The notes under the pieces: model-generated
The model's input: only the letters and a program-made list of their open reading frames with translations
Told to the model about the DNA's origin: nothing
The model's database searches: none
NCBI GenBank assembly: GCA_001872725.1
Contig: MNWR01000093.1
Span: 1-64,000 of the forward strand
DNA length: 64,000 bases
Reading direction: 5' to 3'
Source of the DNA: Proteobacteria bacterium CG1_02_64_396
Lineage (GTDB): Bacteria > Pseudomonadota > MNWR01 > CG1-02-64-396
Made by a program: the position numbers and the translations under genes
Shown: positions 7,262-14,955 of the stretch, piece after piece
How the letters are laid out: each line of letters starts with the position of its first letter
Position numbering within the stretch: the stretch's first letter is position 1

Positions 7262-8151
7262 GCTTCACCTGTGTGGACAAGGTCGAGCAAGCGGTCGGTC
7301 AGGGCGCCGACGTAATCGCCGCCGCCAGGGTAGGACAGAGCCCAAAGCCGGATGTGTCCCGATAGGGCGGCGATTTGGGCCATGTGCTGGGTTTTGAGGC
7401 CCATGTGGTCCATGAAGGAGATGCGGTAGGTGTTTTTGCGCAGCGGCATGAAGCGGTTCATCCCCCACAGCGGTTCGGCGACGATTTCTTCCAGTGTGGT
7501 GGCTGAAAGGAGCACGACCCAGCGCACCGGCGACGGTTGGGTTGTGACGGCATCGGCCAACGGGAGGTGGTAGCGCTCCAACCCCGGTCGGACGGGGGTC
7601 AGGTCGTCGCGGGGGATGTCGAGCATCTTCAGCGCGTTGCGCCACAGCTTGAGGCGGGGGATTCCCGGCAGCGCTCGGTGTTGCTCGTCCAGGGCGATCA
7701 CGTCGTCGGCCACGATGCGATGCCCCCGTTTCATCAGCTCGGCGGCCAGGGTCGATTTGCCGCTGCCCGAACTGCCCAAAATCAAGATCGCCTGCCCGTT
7801 GATTTCGACGGCGGCGCCGTGCATGACCAAGCGGTCGCGCTGGAAAAGCAGCGCCGCCAATGGGGAGGCGAGCAAGAAGTTGCGGATGCTGGCCTCGTCG
7901 CTGCCGGGTTCGGGATCGATGACGATGCGATTGCCGCCCCGCACCCAGAACCGGGCCACCTTGGGGATTGCCAGCCACAGGTTGTGGCGGTCGGCCCGGG
8001 TCAGGGGGCCGATGCGGGGAATCTCGGCGGGACCATCCTTGGGGATGGGTCCGATCTCGACGATGGCGTCGGGGAGGCCGTCCGAAAGGGGGAGCTCCGG
8101 CAGGGGGAGGTCGCTTTCCAGGGTCAGGCCGCAAAGGCGGTAACGGCTCAT
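7258..8151 (-). CDS. HPr-kinase-like protein 1 (lasso-cluster type)
   Basis: The protein has 297 residues. A P-loop GSSGSGKST at about residue 130 follows a VMHGAAVEINGQ segment, as in the HPr kinase catalytic core, and RIVADDV follows. The HPr kinase regulatory domain is absent. Relatives in lasso clusters, such as PadeK of paeninodin, phosphorylate the C-terminal serine of the precursor. Both precursors here end in Ser. The start at 8151 (MSRYRLCGLTLES) aligns with the paralogue's start (MSHRHLLYGLTLES). An in-frame ATG 24 bases upstream is possible. It overlaps the sulfotransferase gene by 4 bases and is separated from its paralogue by a 141-bp palindromic element. Confidence 0.85.
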   Translation of the reverse strand: MSRYRLCGLTLESDLPLPELPLSDGLPDAIVEIGPIPKDGPAEIPRIGPLTRADRHNLWLAIPKVARFWVRGGNRIVIDPEPGSDEASIRNFLLASPLAALLFQRDRLVMHGAAVEINGQAILILGSSGSGKSTLAAELMKRGHRIVADDVIALDEQHRALPGIPRLKLWRNALKMLDIPRDDLTPVRPGLERYHLPLADAVTTQPSPVRWVVLLSATTLEEIVAEPLWGMNRFMPLRKNTYRISFMDHMGLKTQHMAQIAALSGHIRLWALSYPGGGDYVGALTDRLLDLVHTGEA

Positions 8152-8191
8152 GGGGTGGGCCTCGTGGCGGTGCATTCCGTCCCCCCCGATG

Positions 8192-8332
8192 AGGCGTCAT
8201 TCCGGGGCCCCGGAGTCCCGAAGGGATGCAGGGGAACCCGGAATCCACCGCTTGGCATGGCGTTCCAGGGATGGGGCGTGGTTGGTTTCGGGTGGATTCC
8301 GGGTTCGGCTGCGGCGTCCCGGAATGACGCCT
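8192..8332. repeat. 141-bp nested palindromic element (MITE-like)
   Basis: The ends are perfect 15-base inverted repeats (AGGCGTCATTCCGGG at 8192-8206 and its complement at 8318-8332). Inside lies a second perfect 16-base pair (8234-8249 and 8291-8306, GAACCCGGAATCCACC and its complement). The whole could fold into a long hairpin. It has no coding capacity and fills the gap between the two kinase genes. Such elements are usually non-autonomous mobile repeats. Confidence 0.75.
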
Positions 8333-8374
8333 GGGTGGGGGCGGGCGGGGGAAAGGTAACAACCCGTGCCGCCA

Positions 8375-9298
8375 TCATCCGCCCGTCCCCTGCGCCGGGG
8401 CGTTCCGGGCGATGTCGTCCAAAATCAACCCGGCCAGCTTCTCGGCCGGGTAATCCCCCCCGGCGGGGCGGAGGATGCGGCACAGCCGGATGCGACCGGC
8501 GAGCAGGCCGATTTGCGCCAATTGTGCCTCGTGACGCCCCATGGCGGAGCCGAAGCGGCGGCGGTAAAGGTTGCGCGACAACGGCAAAAAGCGGTTGCGC
8601 CCCTCGATCGCTTCGAAACGCAGATCGTGGCCGTCATGGGGGATCAGGATGTAAACCCAGCGCACCGGCATGGGGGCGAGCGGCTGGGCGTGGGCCAGGG
8701 GGAGGTGGTACTTCTCGAAGTCCCTGCCGATGCGTTGCAAACCCGAGGTGTCGATGGCCAGATCGTCGGCCGCCTCCTGCCACAACTTGATGCGGGGGAT
8801 GCCGGGGATGGCATTGCCGTCGGCGCAGACCGGCACCACGTCGTCGGCCAGCACCGGGTGGCCCCGTTTCATGAAGGCGGCGGCCAGGGTCGATTTGCCT
8901 GCCCCCGAGCGGCCCAAACACAGCAACGCCTGCCCATCGAGCGCCACCGCATTGCCGTGCAGCACCAAAAAACCCCGCTGCAACAGGATCGCCCCCAACA
9001 TCGAGCCGAGCAGGAAGAGGCGCAGCGTGTCTTCGTCGGCCCCCGGTTCGGCATCGATCACGACCCGATTCCCCCCCTGGGCGAGGAAGCTGCCGACCTG
9101 GGGAACGCGCAGCCAAACGGCGTCGGCGGCGATCTTGAGGTTGGGGGTCAAACGGCTCGATTCGGGCAGCAGCGCTTCGGACGCCTGGCCCCGGACGATG
9201 CACACGTCGGCCGCCCCGTCGGCGGCGATTTCAGGCGCTTCGGGCAGGGGGATGACGCTTTCGAGGGTCAGTCCGTAGAGGAGGTGGCGGTGGGACAT
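8375..9298 (-). CDS. HPr-kinase-like protein 2 (lasso-cluster type)
   Basis: This 307-residue paralogue of the protein at 7258-8151 shares the N-terminal GLTLES start, the QGGNRVVIDAEPG segment, VLHGNAVALDGQ, the P-loop LGRSGAGKSTLAAAFMKRGH and VLADDVVPV. The two clearly come from a duplication but have diverged. It lies directly downstream of precursor A2 on the minus strand, behind that gene's terminator-like hairpin. It is a candidate for phosphorylating the C-terminal Ser of one or both precursors. Two kinases and two precursors suggest one kinase per peptide or successive additions, but this is inference. Confidence 0.85.
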   Translation of the reverse strand: MSHRHLLYGLTLESVIPLPEAPEIAADGAADVCIVRGQASEALLPESSRLTPNLKIAADAVWLRVPQVGSFLAQGGNRVVIDAEPGADEDTLRLFLLGSMLGAILLQRGFLVLHGNAVALDGQALLCLGRSGAGKSTLAAAFMKRGHPVLADDVVPVCADGNAIPGIPRIKLWQEAADDLAIDTSGLQRIGRDFEKYHLPLAHAQPLAPMPVRWVYILIPHDGHDLRFEAIEGRNRFLPLSRNLYRRRFGSAMGRHEAQLAQIGLLAGRIRLCRILRPAGGDYPAEKLAGLILDDIARNAPAQGTGG

Positions 9299-9398
9299 GG
9301 GACTCGGGGGATCGATGAAGTGTGAAAAAGTCCCGGCAGATTAAGGGGTGAACGGCGATTGGCAAGTAAAGGGTCGACATGACGGCGGGGCGACCCAA

Positions 9399-9437
9399 AA
9401 CAACGCCCCGCGCCGGGATGCCGGGGCGGGGCGTTGT
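9399..9437 (-). terminator. Terminator or attenuator after precursor A2
   Basis: Read on the minus strand, a long GC-rich stem (CAACGCCCCG...CGGGGCGTTG) is followed by TTTT. It lies 24 bases after the A2 stop codon and before the kinase gene, mirroring the hairpin that follows precursor A1. Confidence 0.75.
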
Positions 9438-9460
9438 CAAAAGGCCGAGGTTCGCAGGGG

Positions 9461-9604
9461 TTAAGAGGGGCCTACGGCGGTGCCGCTCTCGATGGGGGCG
9501 ACGGTTGTTTTCGCCTCGGTCTCTTCCAGCGCCTCCAGGTCGACGATGCTGGGGGGGGTGTAGGCAAGACGTTGGGCGGTTTCGGGGGTTGGGGCGGTGT
9601 GCAT
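9461..9604 (-). CDS. Lasso peptide precursor A2 (predicted core AKTTVAPIESGTAVGPS)
   Basis: This 47-residue peptide has a predicted 30-residue leader with YTPPSIVDL at 15-23, the same motif as precursor A1 (YTPPACVDL). The leader ends ...EETE, with Thr at the penultimate position. The 17-residue core would begin with Ala31 and place Glu at core position 9, the Ala1/acidic-9 spacing seen in paeninodin, and it ends in Ser. AGGAG lies 10 bases before the ATG at 9604. Downstream on the same strand are a hairpin terminator, two HPr-kinase-like genes, a sulfotransferase, B1 and B2. The shared leader motif, ring spacing and context together make this a strong call, though no product is proven. Confidence 0.82.
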   Translation of the reverse strand: MHTAPTPETAQRLAYTPPSIVDLEALEETEAKTTVAPIESGTAVGPS

Positions 9605-10092
9605 AGGTGGGACGCTCCTGAAGGGGGGTGACGATGGGGCGGGTGCCCCACGGGGTGGGTGTTTCGCAGGCTTTTACCCCCCCCGTCCCGTGAAGTCAAG
9701 GCAGGAATTCGGCCCAATGGGGTCGGTGGAGGGAGACGTCGTGTCGCGGCGGTTCTTCCCCCCAAGACCGGTTGGCCCACCGATGGATTCGGTCCGCCCC
9801 ACGTAGGAGGCGACCCCATCGCCGAACCAAGCAGGGCGGGCCACCCATTCGCAGGCAGCGCAGCAACCTCACAAACGCCGCGCCGTCTGTTCGCGGACTT
9901 CGGTCCGCTCCTACAAAAGCGGCGATCTCACCGAACCCGATGCCGCCGCCGAATCCGATGTCGTAGGAGGCGACCCTGTCGCCGAACCCTTGCTGTTTCA
10001 AAACCCAGCGGCCGCCTTGCCGCGATTGGGATCCCCGCCGCGCCGTGTATCATCCCTCCCCCTTGTCGCGCCCTTCCCGGAGTCGCCCACCC
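9605..10092. repeat. Intergenic region with three REP palindromes between divergent precursor A2 and cyclase genes
   Basis: REP copies lie at 9803-9827 (+), 9889-9914 (inverted) and 9963-9987 (+). Each has GTAGGAG next to a GGCGAC/GTCGCC- or GCGGAC/GTCCGC-type palindrome. The first two form an inverted pair like those in the 5.5-6.0 kb array. Promoters for both divergent genes should lie here, but none was recognised. No gene is seen in the 488 bases. Confidence 0.75.
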
Positions 10093-11976
10093 ATGTTTGC
10101 CGCCATTCTGACCCTCGACGACAGTGCCGCCCCCGAGCAGTGGGGCGACCCCGAGCGCTTGCTGGCCGCCCTGGCACCTTTGACCCCCCCTGAGCGAACC
10201 GGCATTCATCGCGGCGAGCGGCTGCTGGCGGTTCAGCTGCGCCATCGCGGCCACGGCGACCCCGACGAGCCGCTCCCCCTGGTGTGCCCCCGCAGCGGCA
10301 GGGTCATCCTCTTCTGGGGGCGGCTCGACAACCGGGGTGAGTTGCGGGCGCAGTTGGGGATGGAGGAGGGGGGCGACGCCGCGCTGGTACTGGCGGGGTA
10401 CGAGCGCTGGGGGCGGTCGCTGCCCGAGCATCTGGTTGGCGATTTCGCCTTCATGGCGGTCGATCCCCGCGAAGGGAGCGCCCTGCTTGTTCGCGATCCC
10501 CTGGGGATCAAGCCGCTCTATTACCTGAACACCGGTAAAGCGCTGATCGTCGCCTCTTCGGCGGCGGTCTTCCCCACCTTGGGGCGCGACCGCCCCGAAC
10601 CCGACCCCGACTGGATGGCCCGTTTTCTGGCTTGCACTTCAAAAAGTCACACCACCACCGGTTTTTCCGGGGTGCTCAAGCTCCCCGGCAGCCATCTGCT
10701 TGGCGTCGCCAACGGGGCGACGAGCGAGCCCAGGCGCTACTTCGAATTCCGTAACGATCCCCCCTTCGCCCTGCGCCATGACGAACGTTGGGTCGAGGCC
10801 TACCGGGAGCGGCTAGAAGAGGCGATCACCTGCCGTCTCGATCCCGACCACCCCATTGGGACCGAACACAGCGGCGGCCTCGATTCCTCCAGCATCGCCG
10901 CCTACCTGGCTCATCTGCTCGGCAATCCCGGCGACCGGCTGCACGCCTTCGGCTACGCCTTCAGCGAGGAGGAGCCCGACTGCATCCTGGGGACCAGCCT
11001 CTATGCCGGCATCCGGCACAACCATGTGATCACCAACCGGATGTTCGAAGACAAAAACGAACGGATCGACGAGGCGCTGCGGGTGCTGGGCTACCCCGAG
11101 GAGCACGGCAACGGCTCGGGCCACATCTTGTTTTACCGGGAATGCCAACTGCGGGGGATCCCGACCCTGCATTCGGGCTTCGGGGGGGACGAGGTGGTGA
11201 CCCAATCGGGCCATCACCTGCGCCACGAAATGCTCGACCGAGGCCATTACGGCCCCCTGTTCGGCATCCTGCCGGGCAATCCGATCACCCGGAGTTTGCG
11301 CTGGGGCAAGGCGGTGGCGACCCGGCTGCCCAATTCCGACCATTTTGGCCCCATTCTGGCGGTGCAAGAGCGGGCTCAGGCGGGGTGGTTTTTGCGGGGC
11401 GAAATGGTGGAGCGGCTCGATCTGGTGGCCGACCATCTCCAGCGGGCCCGATATGCCGCCCCCTACCGGCGCATCAACGAGTTTGCCCTGGGACGTCTCG
11501 GCGAGGCGTTTGTCCCCACCCGCCTAGAAAACTGCACGTCGATGGCGGCCGCCTACGGGGTCGATTACCGCTGGCCCCTGCTCGATGTGCGCTTGATTCA
11601 GCAATACCTCGACACCCCCGCCATCGAAAAGGCCGATCGCCGCATGGGGCGATTGCTGCATCGCCGCGCCGTCGCCCCGGTGCTGGGCCCCAAGGTGGCA
11701 TGGAAGCCCGAAAAATCGATGGGCAATCTGGTGGGCGAGGTTCAGGGGAACCTCGCCAAGGTCGTGGCCCAAGTCCGCGTGGCCGAGGCGCGGTTGCACC
11801 CCGCCTTGGAGCCCTTGATCGACCGGACCCTGCTGCGGGCGCGGATCGAGGCGGCCGAGGCGCTGGGGGACAGCCGAGTGTTGGAGCAGGTTCATGCGCA
11901 GCTCAGAACGTTGCTCCCCCTGGTTTGGCTCGACCGCTGGCTGCACGAAGGGGCGGCGACGGGGGGGCAGGGGTGA
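10093..11976 (+). CDS. Lasso cyclase C (asparagine-synthetase-like lasso peptide synthetase)
   Basis: This 627-residue protein has asparagine synthetase B architecture. An N-terminal glutamine-amidotransferase-like domain (about 1-190) lacks the catalytic Cys2, since it starts MFAAIL. A C-terminal ATP-pyrophosphatase domain carries the SGGLDSSS loop at about 258-265. Lasso cyclases use this domain to adenylate the side chain of Glu/Asp at core position 7-9, and the N-terminal amine then attacks to close the ring. Here that residue would be Glu8 of A1 or Glu9 of A2. The start at 10093 has GGAG 10 bases upstream. It is first in a plus-strand operon with the ATP-grasp, ABC exporter and nucleotidyltransferase-like genes, which overlap by 4, 17 and 4 bases. 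Confidence 0.9.
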   Translation: MFAAILTLDDSAAPEQWGDPERLLAALAPLTPPERTGIHRGERLLAVQLRHRGHGDPDEPLPLVCPRSGRVILFWGRLDNRGELRAQLGMEEGGDAALVLAGYERWGRSLPEHLVGDFAFMAVDPREGSALLVRDPLGIKPLYYLNTGKALIVASSAAVFPTLGRDRPEPDPDWMARFLACTSKSHTTTGFSGVLKLPGSHLLGVANGATSEPRRYFEFRNDPPFALRHDERWVEAYRERLEEAITCRLDPDHPIGTEHSGGLDSSSIAAYLAHLLGNPGDRLHAFGYAFSEEEPDCILGTSLYAGIRHNHVITNRMFEDKNERIDEALRVLGYPEEHGNGSGHILFYRECQLRGIPTLHSGFGGDEVVTQSGHHLRHEMLDRGHYGPLFGILPGNPITRSLRWGKAVATRLPNSDHFGPILAVQERAQAGWFLRGEMVERLDLVADHLQRARYAAPYRRINEFALGRLGEAFVPTRLENCTSMAAAYGVDYRWPLLDVRLIQQYLDTPAIEKADRRMGRLLHRRAVAPVLGPKVAWKPEKSMGNLVGEVQGNLAKVVAQVRVAEARLHPALEPLIDRTLLRARIEAAEALGDSRVLEQVHAQLRTLLPLVWLDRWLHEGAATGGQG

Positions 11977-13214
11977 GCCTCTCCCGCTGGTGGCGCTTGC
12001 TGCTGCGCGAGGTGATTCGGCGCCCGTTTCCCCATGGGGTGCTCCATCCGCGCTTTTTGCTGCCGGGGCAGTCCCGGCAGGTGGGTATCCACCGCACGTT
12101 GTGGCGGATGGGGCGGCCCCGCTCCATTCCCGTGCTGGTGTGGTGGCCGTTGGAATTGTTGCTTTGGCTGCGTTGGGCCCTTTGGAGCGGCTGGGGCCCC
12201 TTGTGGCGGACGGTGCGGCGGTTGGGCCCTGTGGTGGCCGAGGCGGAGGGGATCCCGGTTTGGCGGCAGGGGTTGAGACTGGCCCGAATCAGCCTGCTGG
12301 GGGGGATCCCGGCGGCGGCGCTGTACCCCTTTTGCCTCTATCGCGCAGACGGTGCCCGGCGAATGTGGGATTACCTCTACGACACCGAGACGGTCCCCTT
12401 CCATCGCTGGGAGAGCGCCCCTTTGGGGCTCTCCCGCGCTTCGCTGGACCTGGTGCAGGACAAGGCGGCCTTGAGCGAGGCGGCCCGGGCGCTGGGGGTC
12501 GCCACGGCGGGGAATTTGGGGGTGTTGCCGAAAGGAGGAACGCCCGATTTGCCCCCCTACCTCGACCATCCCGGCGGCATCTTCGTCAAGCTGCGCAGCG
12601 GCAATCGGGCCGAGGATGCCTTCGCCTTGGCGCGCCAGGGTGGGCGGCTTTCGATCCGCTGCCTGCACGGCAAAACCCTTGAGGAACAAGCATTGCCGGA
12701 TCACCTACGCGCTATGGCGGCCAAGGACGATCTGCTGGTGCAGCCGCTGCTGACCACCCACCCCGATCTGCAAACGGCGTGCGCCATCGACGACGTTGCC
12801 ACCCTGCGTTTGATCACCCGGCGGGTCGGCGAAGAGGTAGTGTCGGCGTGGGCCATGGTGGAGCTGGCGGTTGAGCGCTCCGAGGAGGGGCATCCCCTTT
12901 ATGTCATTCTTGCGCTGGCGGAGGATGGGCGGATCAAGCGTTTTCCCGAGGCTGTCCCCCTGCCTGCCGAGGCGCGTGCGCGCATCGCCAAGGTGGAGGC
13001 GCTTCTATCGGGGCAAATCCTGCCGGGATGGACGGCGATGCGGCAGGGGAGTCTTCTGCTGCACCAACGGCTGCTGCCCGACCTGGCGACCATCGCTTGG
13101 GATTGGGCGCTGACCCCGCAAGGGGGGCGTTTGTTGGAGGGCAATTTCGGTTGGGGGATGCAGCTCCCGCAAACCATACACGGGGGGCTGTTGAGGGATG
13201 GACGCGATGGGTGA
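11973..13214 (+). CDS. ATP-grasp protein of the sugar-transfer-associated type
   Basis: The protein has 413 residues, starting at a GTG that overlaps the cyclase stop (GTGA). The N-terminal third is rich in hydrophobic and basic residues (WWPLELLLWLRWALWSGWG), suggesting membrane contact. The rest fits an ATP-grasp fold: GIFVKLRSGNRAEDAF for the nucleotide-binding lysine strand, DDLLVQPLL, and GRLLEGNFGWGMQLPQ near the end for metal-binding residues. It resembles the ATPgrasp_ST family (PF14397). ATP-grasp enzymes join carboxylates to amines or thiols. In this operon it could add a group to the lasso peptide, but the substrate cannot be read from the sequence. Confidence 0.7.
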   Translation: MSLSRWWRLLLREVIRRPFPHGVLHPRFLLPGQSRQVGIHRTLWRMGRPRSIPVLVWWPLELLLWLRWALWSGWGPLWRTVRRLGPVVAEAEGIPVWRQGLRLARISLLGGIPAAALYPFCLYRADGARRMWDYLYDTETVPFHRWESAPLGLSRASLDLVQDKAALSEAARALGVATAGNLGVLPKGGTPDLPPYLDHPGGIFVKLRSGNRAEDAFALARQGGRLSIRCLHGKTLEEQALPDHLRAMAAKDDLLVQPLLTTHPDLQTACAIDDVATLRLITRRVGEEVVSAWAMVELAVERSEEGHPLYVILALAEDGRIKRFPEAVPLPAEARARIAKVEALLSGQILPGWTAMRQGSLLLHQRLLPDLATIAWDWALTPQGGRLLEGNFGWGMQLPQTIHGGLLRDGRDG

Positions 13215-14955
13215 TCTGAACGTGCAGGGGCAATCGGCCACACCGGCGGAACTACGCCGTTTTTTAAAGGTGCTTTGGCATTTCGACCGACGCGCCGTCG
13301 CCTTTTTGCTGACCACCAACATTTTGGCGGCGCTGACCGCCGGGGCGGGGTTCGTCCTGCTGTTGCCGTTGCTGTCGCTGGCCGGGGTGATGGGGGCGGG
13401 CGGGGACGGCTGGAGTGCCACCTTCGAAGCGATGCTGGGAACGGTGGGGCTGCACCTGAATCTGGCCACCGCTTTGATCCTCTTCGTGGTGCTGGTGGGG
13501 CTGCAAACCTGGTTGACCTTGCTGCGTGATCGGCAATCCCAGGCGCTGCAACTGCGCTTTGGCGACCATCTGCGCCTGACCCTTTACCACGCCATGGCGG
13601 CCGCCCGCTGGCGCTGGCTGACCCGACGCCACAGCGCCGACCTGCTCGGGGTGCTGACCAACGACATTCAGCGGGTCGGATCGGGAACCTTCCATCTGCT
13701 GCAATTGCTCACCACCGCGCTGCTGACCACCGTCTACCTTGGCGTGGCGTTGCTGATTTCGCCCTTCGTTACCGCACTGGCGCTGGTTACCGGCGCCCTG
13801 CTCTGGTTGGTGCTGCGCCGTGGCGACACGGTGGCCAAACACAGCGGCGCCCTGCTCAGTCAGGCGACTCGGGGGATGTTCACCCTGGCCCAAGAATTCT
13901 TGGCGGCGATGAAACTGACCAAGATCCACGGCGAGGAGGGGGAAAACGTCGCCCTGTTCGAGGGGATCACCTCTCGGCTGCGGGGGCATCAACTGCGCTT
14001 CAACCACGTCCGCACCCGGGTGATGGCGACCTACAAAATCGGCGGGGCGCTGGTGCTGGCGGGGTTGACCTGGGTGGCGCTGGATGTACTGCACCTGCCC
14101 ACCGCCAGCCTCTTGGTACTCATCGCCCTGTTCGCCAAGCTGCTCCCCTCGCTGTCGCAGGTGCAAACCGGAATCCAGCAGCTTTGGCACATGTTGCCCG
14201 CCTTCACCACCTGGCGGCTGTTGGTGGCCGAGGGGGAGGAACACGCCGATCCGACCCGTCATGTGCCGGGGGGGGAGGCGCCCGCGCTGCTGCGCGCCAT
14301 CGCCCTTGAGGCGGTTGCCTACCGCCACCCCACCTCCGATTTTGTGGTCAATGCCGCCGAGCTGCACATTCCGGCCCGCGCCACCACCGCCATCGTTGGC
14401 CCCTCGGGCAGCGGCAAGACGACCCTGCTCGATCTGATCTGCGGGTTGATCCCCCCCGATCATGGGGCGCTGCGACTCGACGATCTGCCGCTGGAACAGG
14501 CGCTCACCCAGGGCTGGCGGAGCAAGATCGCCTACGTCCCGCAAGAGACCACCATCCTCGACGGGACGGCGCGGGAGAACCTGCTCTGGGGCAACCGGGC
14601 CAGCGAAGAAGAGATCGCCGACGCCCTGCGCCACGCCGCCGCCGAGTTTTTGCTCGCCCTGCCCCAGGGACTCGACACCCAGGTCGGGGAGCGAGGGGTG
14701 CGGTTGTCGGGGGGTGAAAAACAGCGGCTCGCCCTGGCCCGCGCCCTGCTGCGCCGCCCGGAGCTGCTGATCTTGGACGAGGCGACCAGTGCGCTCGACC
14801 GCGACAACGAACGGGCGATTTTAGAGGCGGTGCGGGGGCTGCACGGGCAGATGACGATTCTGATCGTCACCCACCGTCACGAGTGGCTCGACGGCTTGAT
14901 CGACGGTCGGGCCGAGGTGGCGGCGGGGGTGGTCGGGGGATGGAGTCCGGCATGA
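13198..14955 (+). CDS. ABC exporter (permease fused to ATPase), lasso peptide export/immunity
   Basis: The protein has 585 residues with an N-terminal six-helix ABC exporter membrane domain (about 20-330) and a C-terminal ATPase. The ATPase has Walker A GPSGSGKTT, signature LSGGEKQRLALARALL, Walker B LLILDEATSALD and the switch histidine in VTHRH. There is no N-terminal C39 peptidase, as expected for lasso exporters such as McjD, because the leader is removed by B2. It overlaps the ATP-grasp gene by 17 bases and the next gene by 4. An ATG at 13207 is an alternative start. It likely exports the mature peptide(s) and gives self-protection. Confidence 0.88.
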   Translation: MDAMGDLNVQGQSATPAELRRFLKVLWHFDRRAVAFLLTTNILAALTAGAGFVLLLPLLSLAGVMGAGGDGWSATFEAMLGTVGLHLNLATALILFVVLVGLQTWLTLLRDRQSQALQLRFGDHLRLTLYHAMAAARWRWLTRRHSADLLGVLTNDIQRVGSGTFHLLQLLTTALLTTVYLGVALLISPFVTALALVTGALLWLVLRRGDTVAKHSGALLSQATRGMFTLAQEFLAAMKLTKIHGEEGENVALFEGITSRLRGHQLRFNHVRTRVMATYKIGGALVLAGLTWVALDVLHLPTASLLVLIALFAKLLPSLSQVQTGIQQLWHMLPAFTTWRLLVAEGEEHADPTRHVPGGEAPALLRAIALEAVAYRHPTSDFVVNAAELHIPARATTAIVGPSGSGKTTLLDLICGLIPPDHGALRLDDLPLEQALTQGWRSKIAYVPQETTILDGTARENLLWGNRASEEEIADALRHAAAEFLLALPQGLDTQVGERGVRLSGGEKQRLALARALLRRPELLILDEATSALDRDNERAILEAVRGLHGQMTILIVTHRHEWLDGLIDGRAEVAAGVVGGWSPA

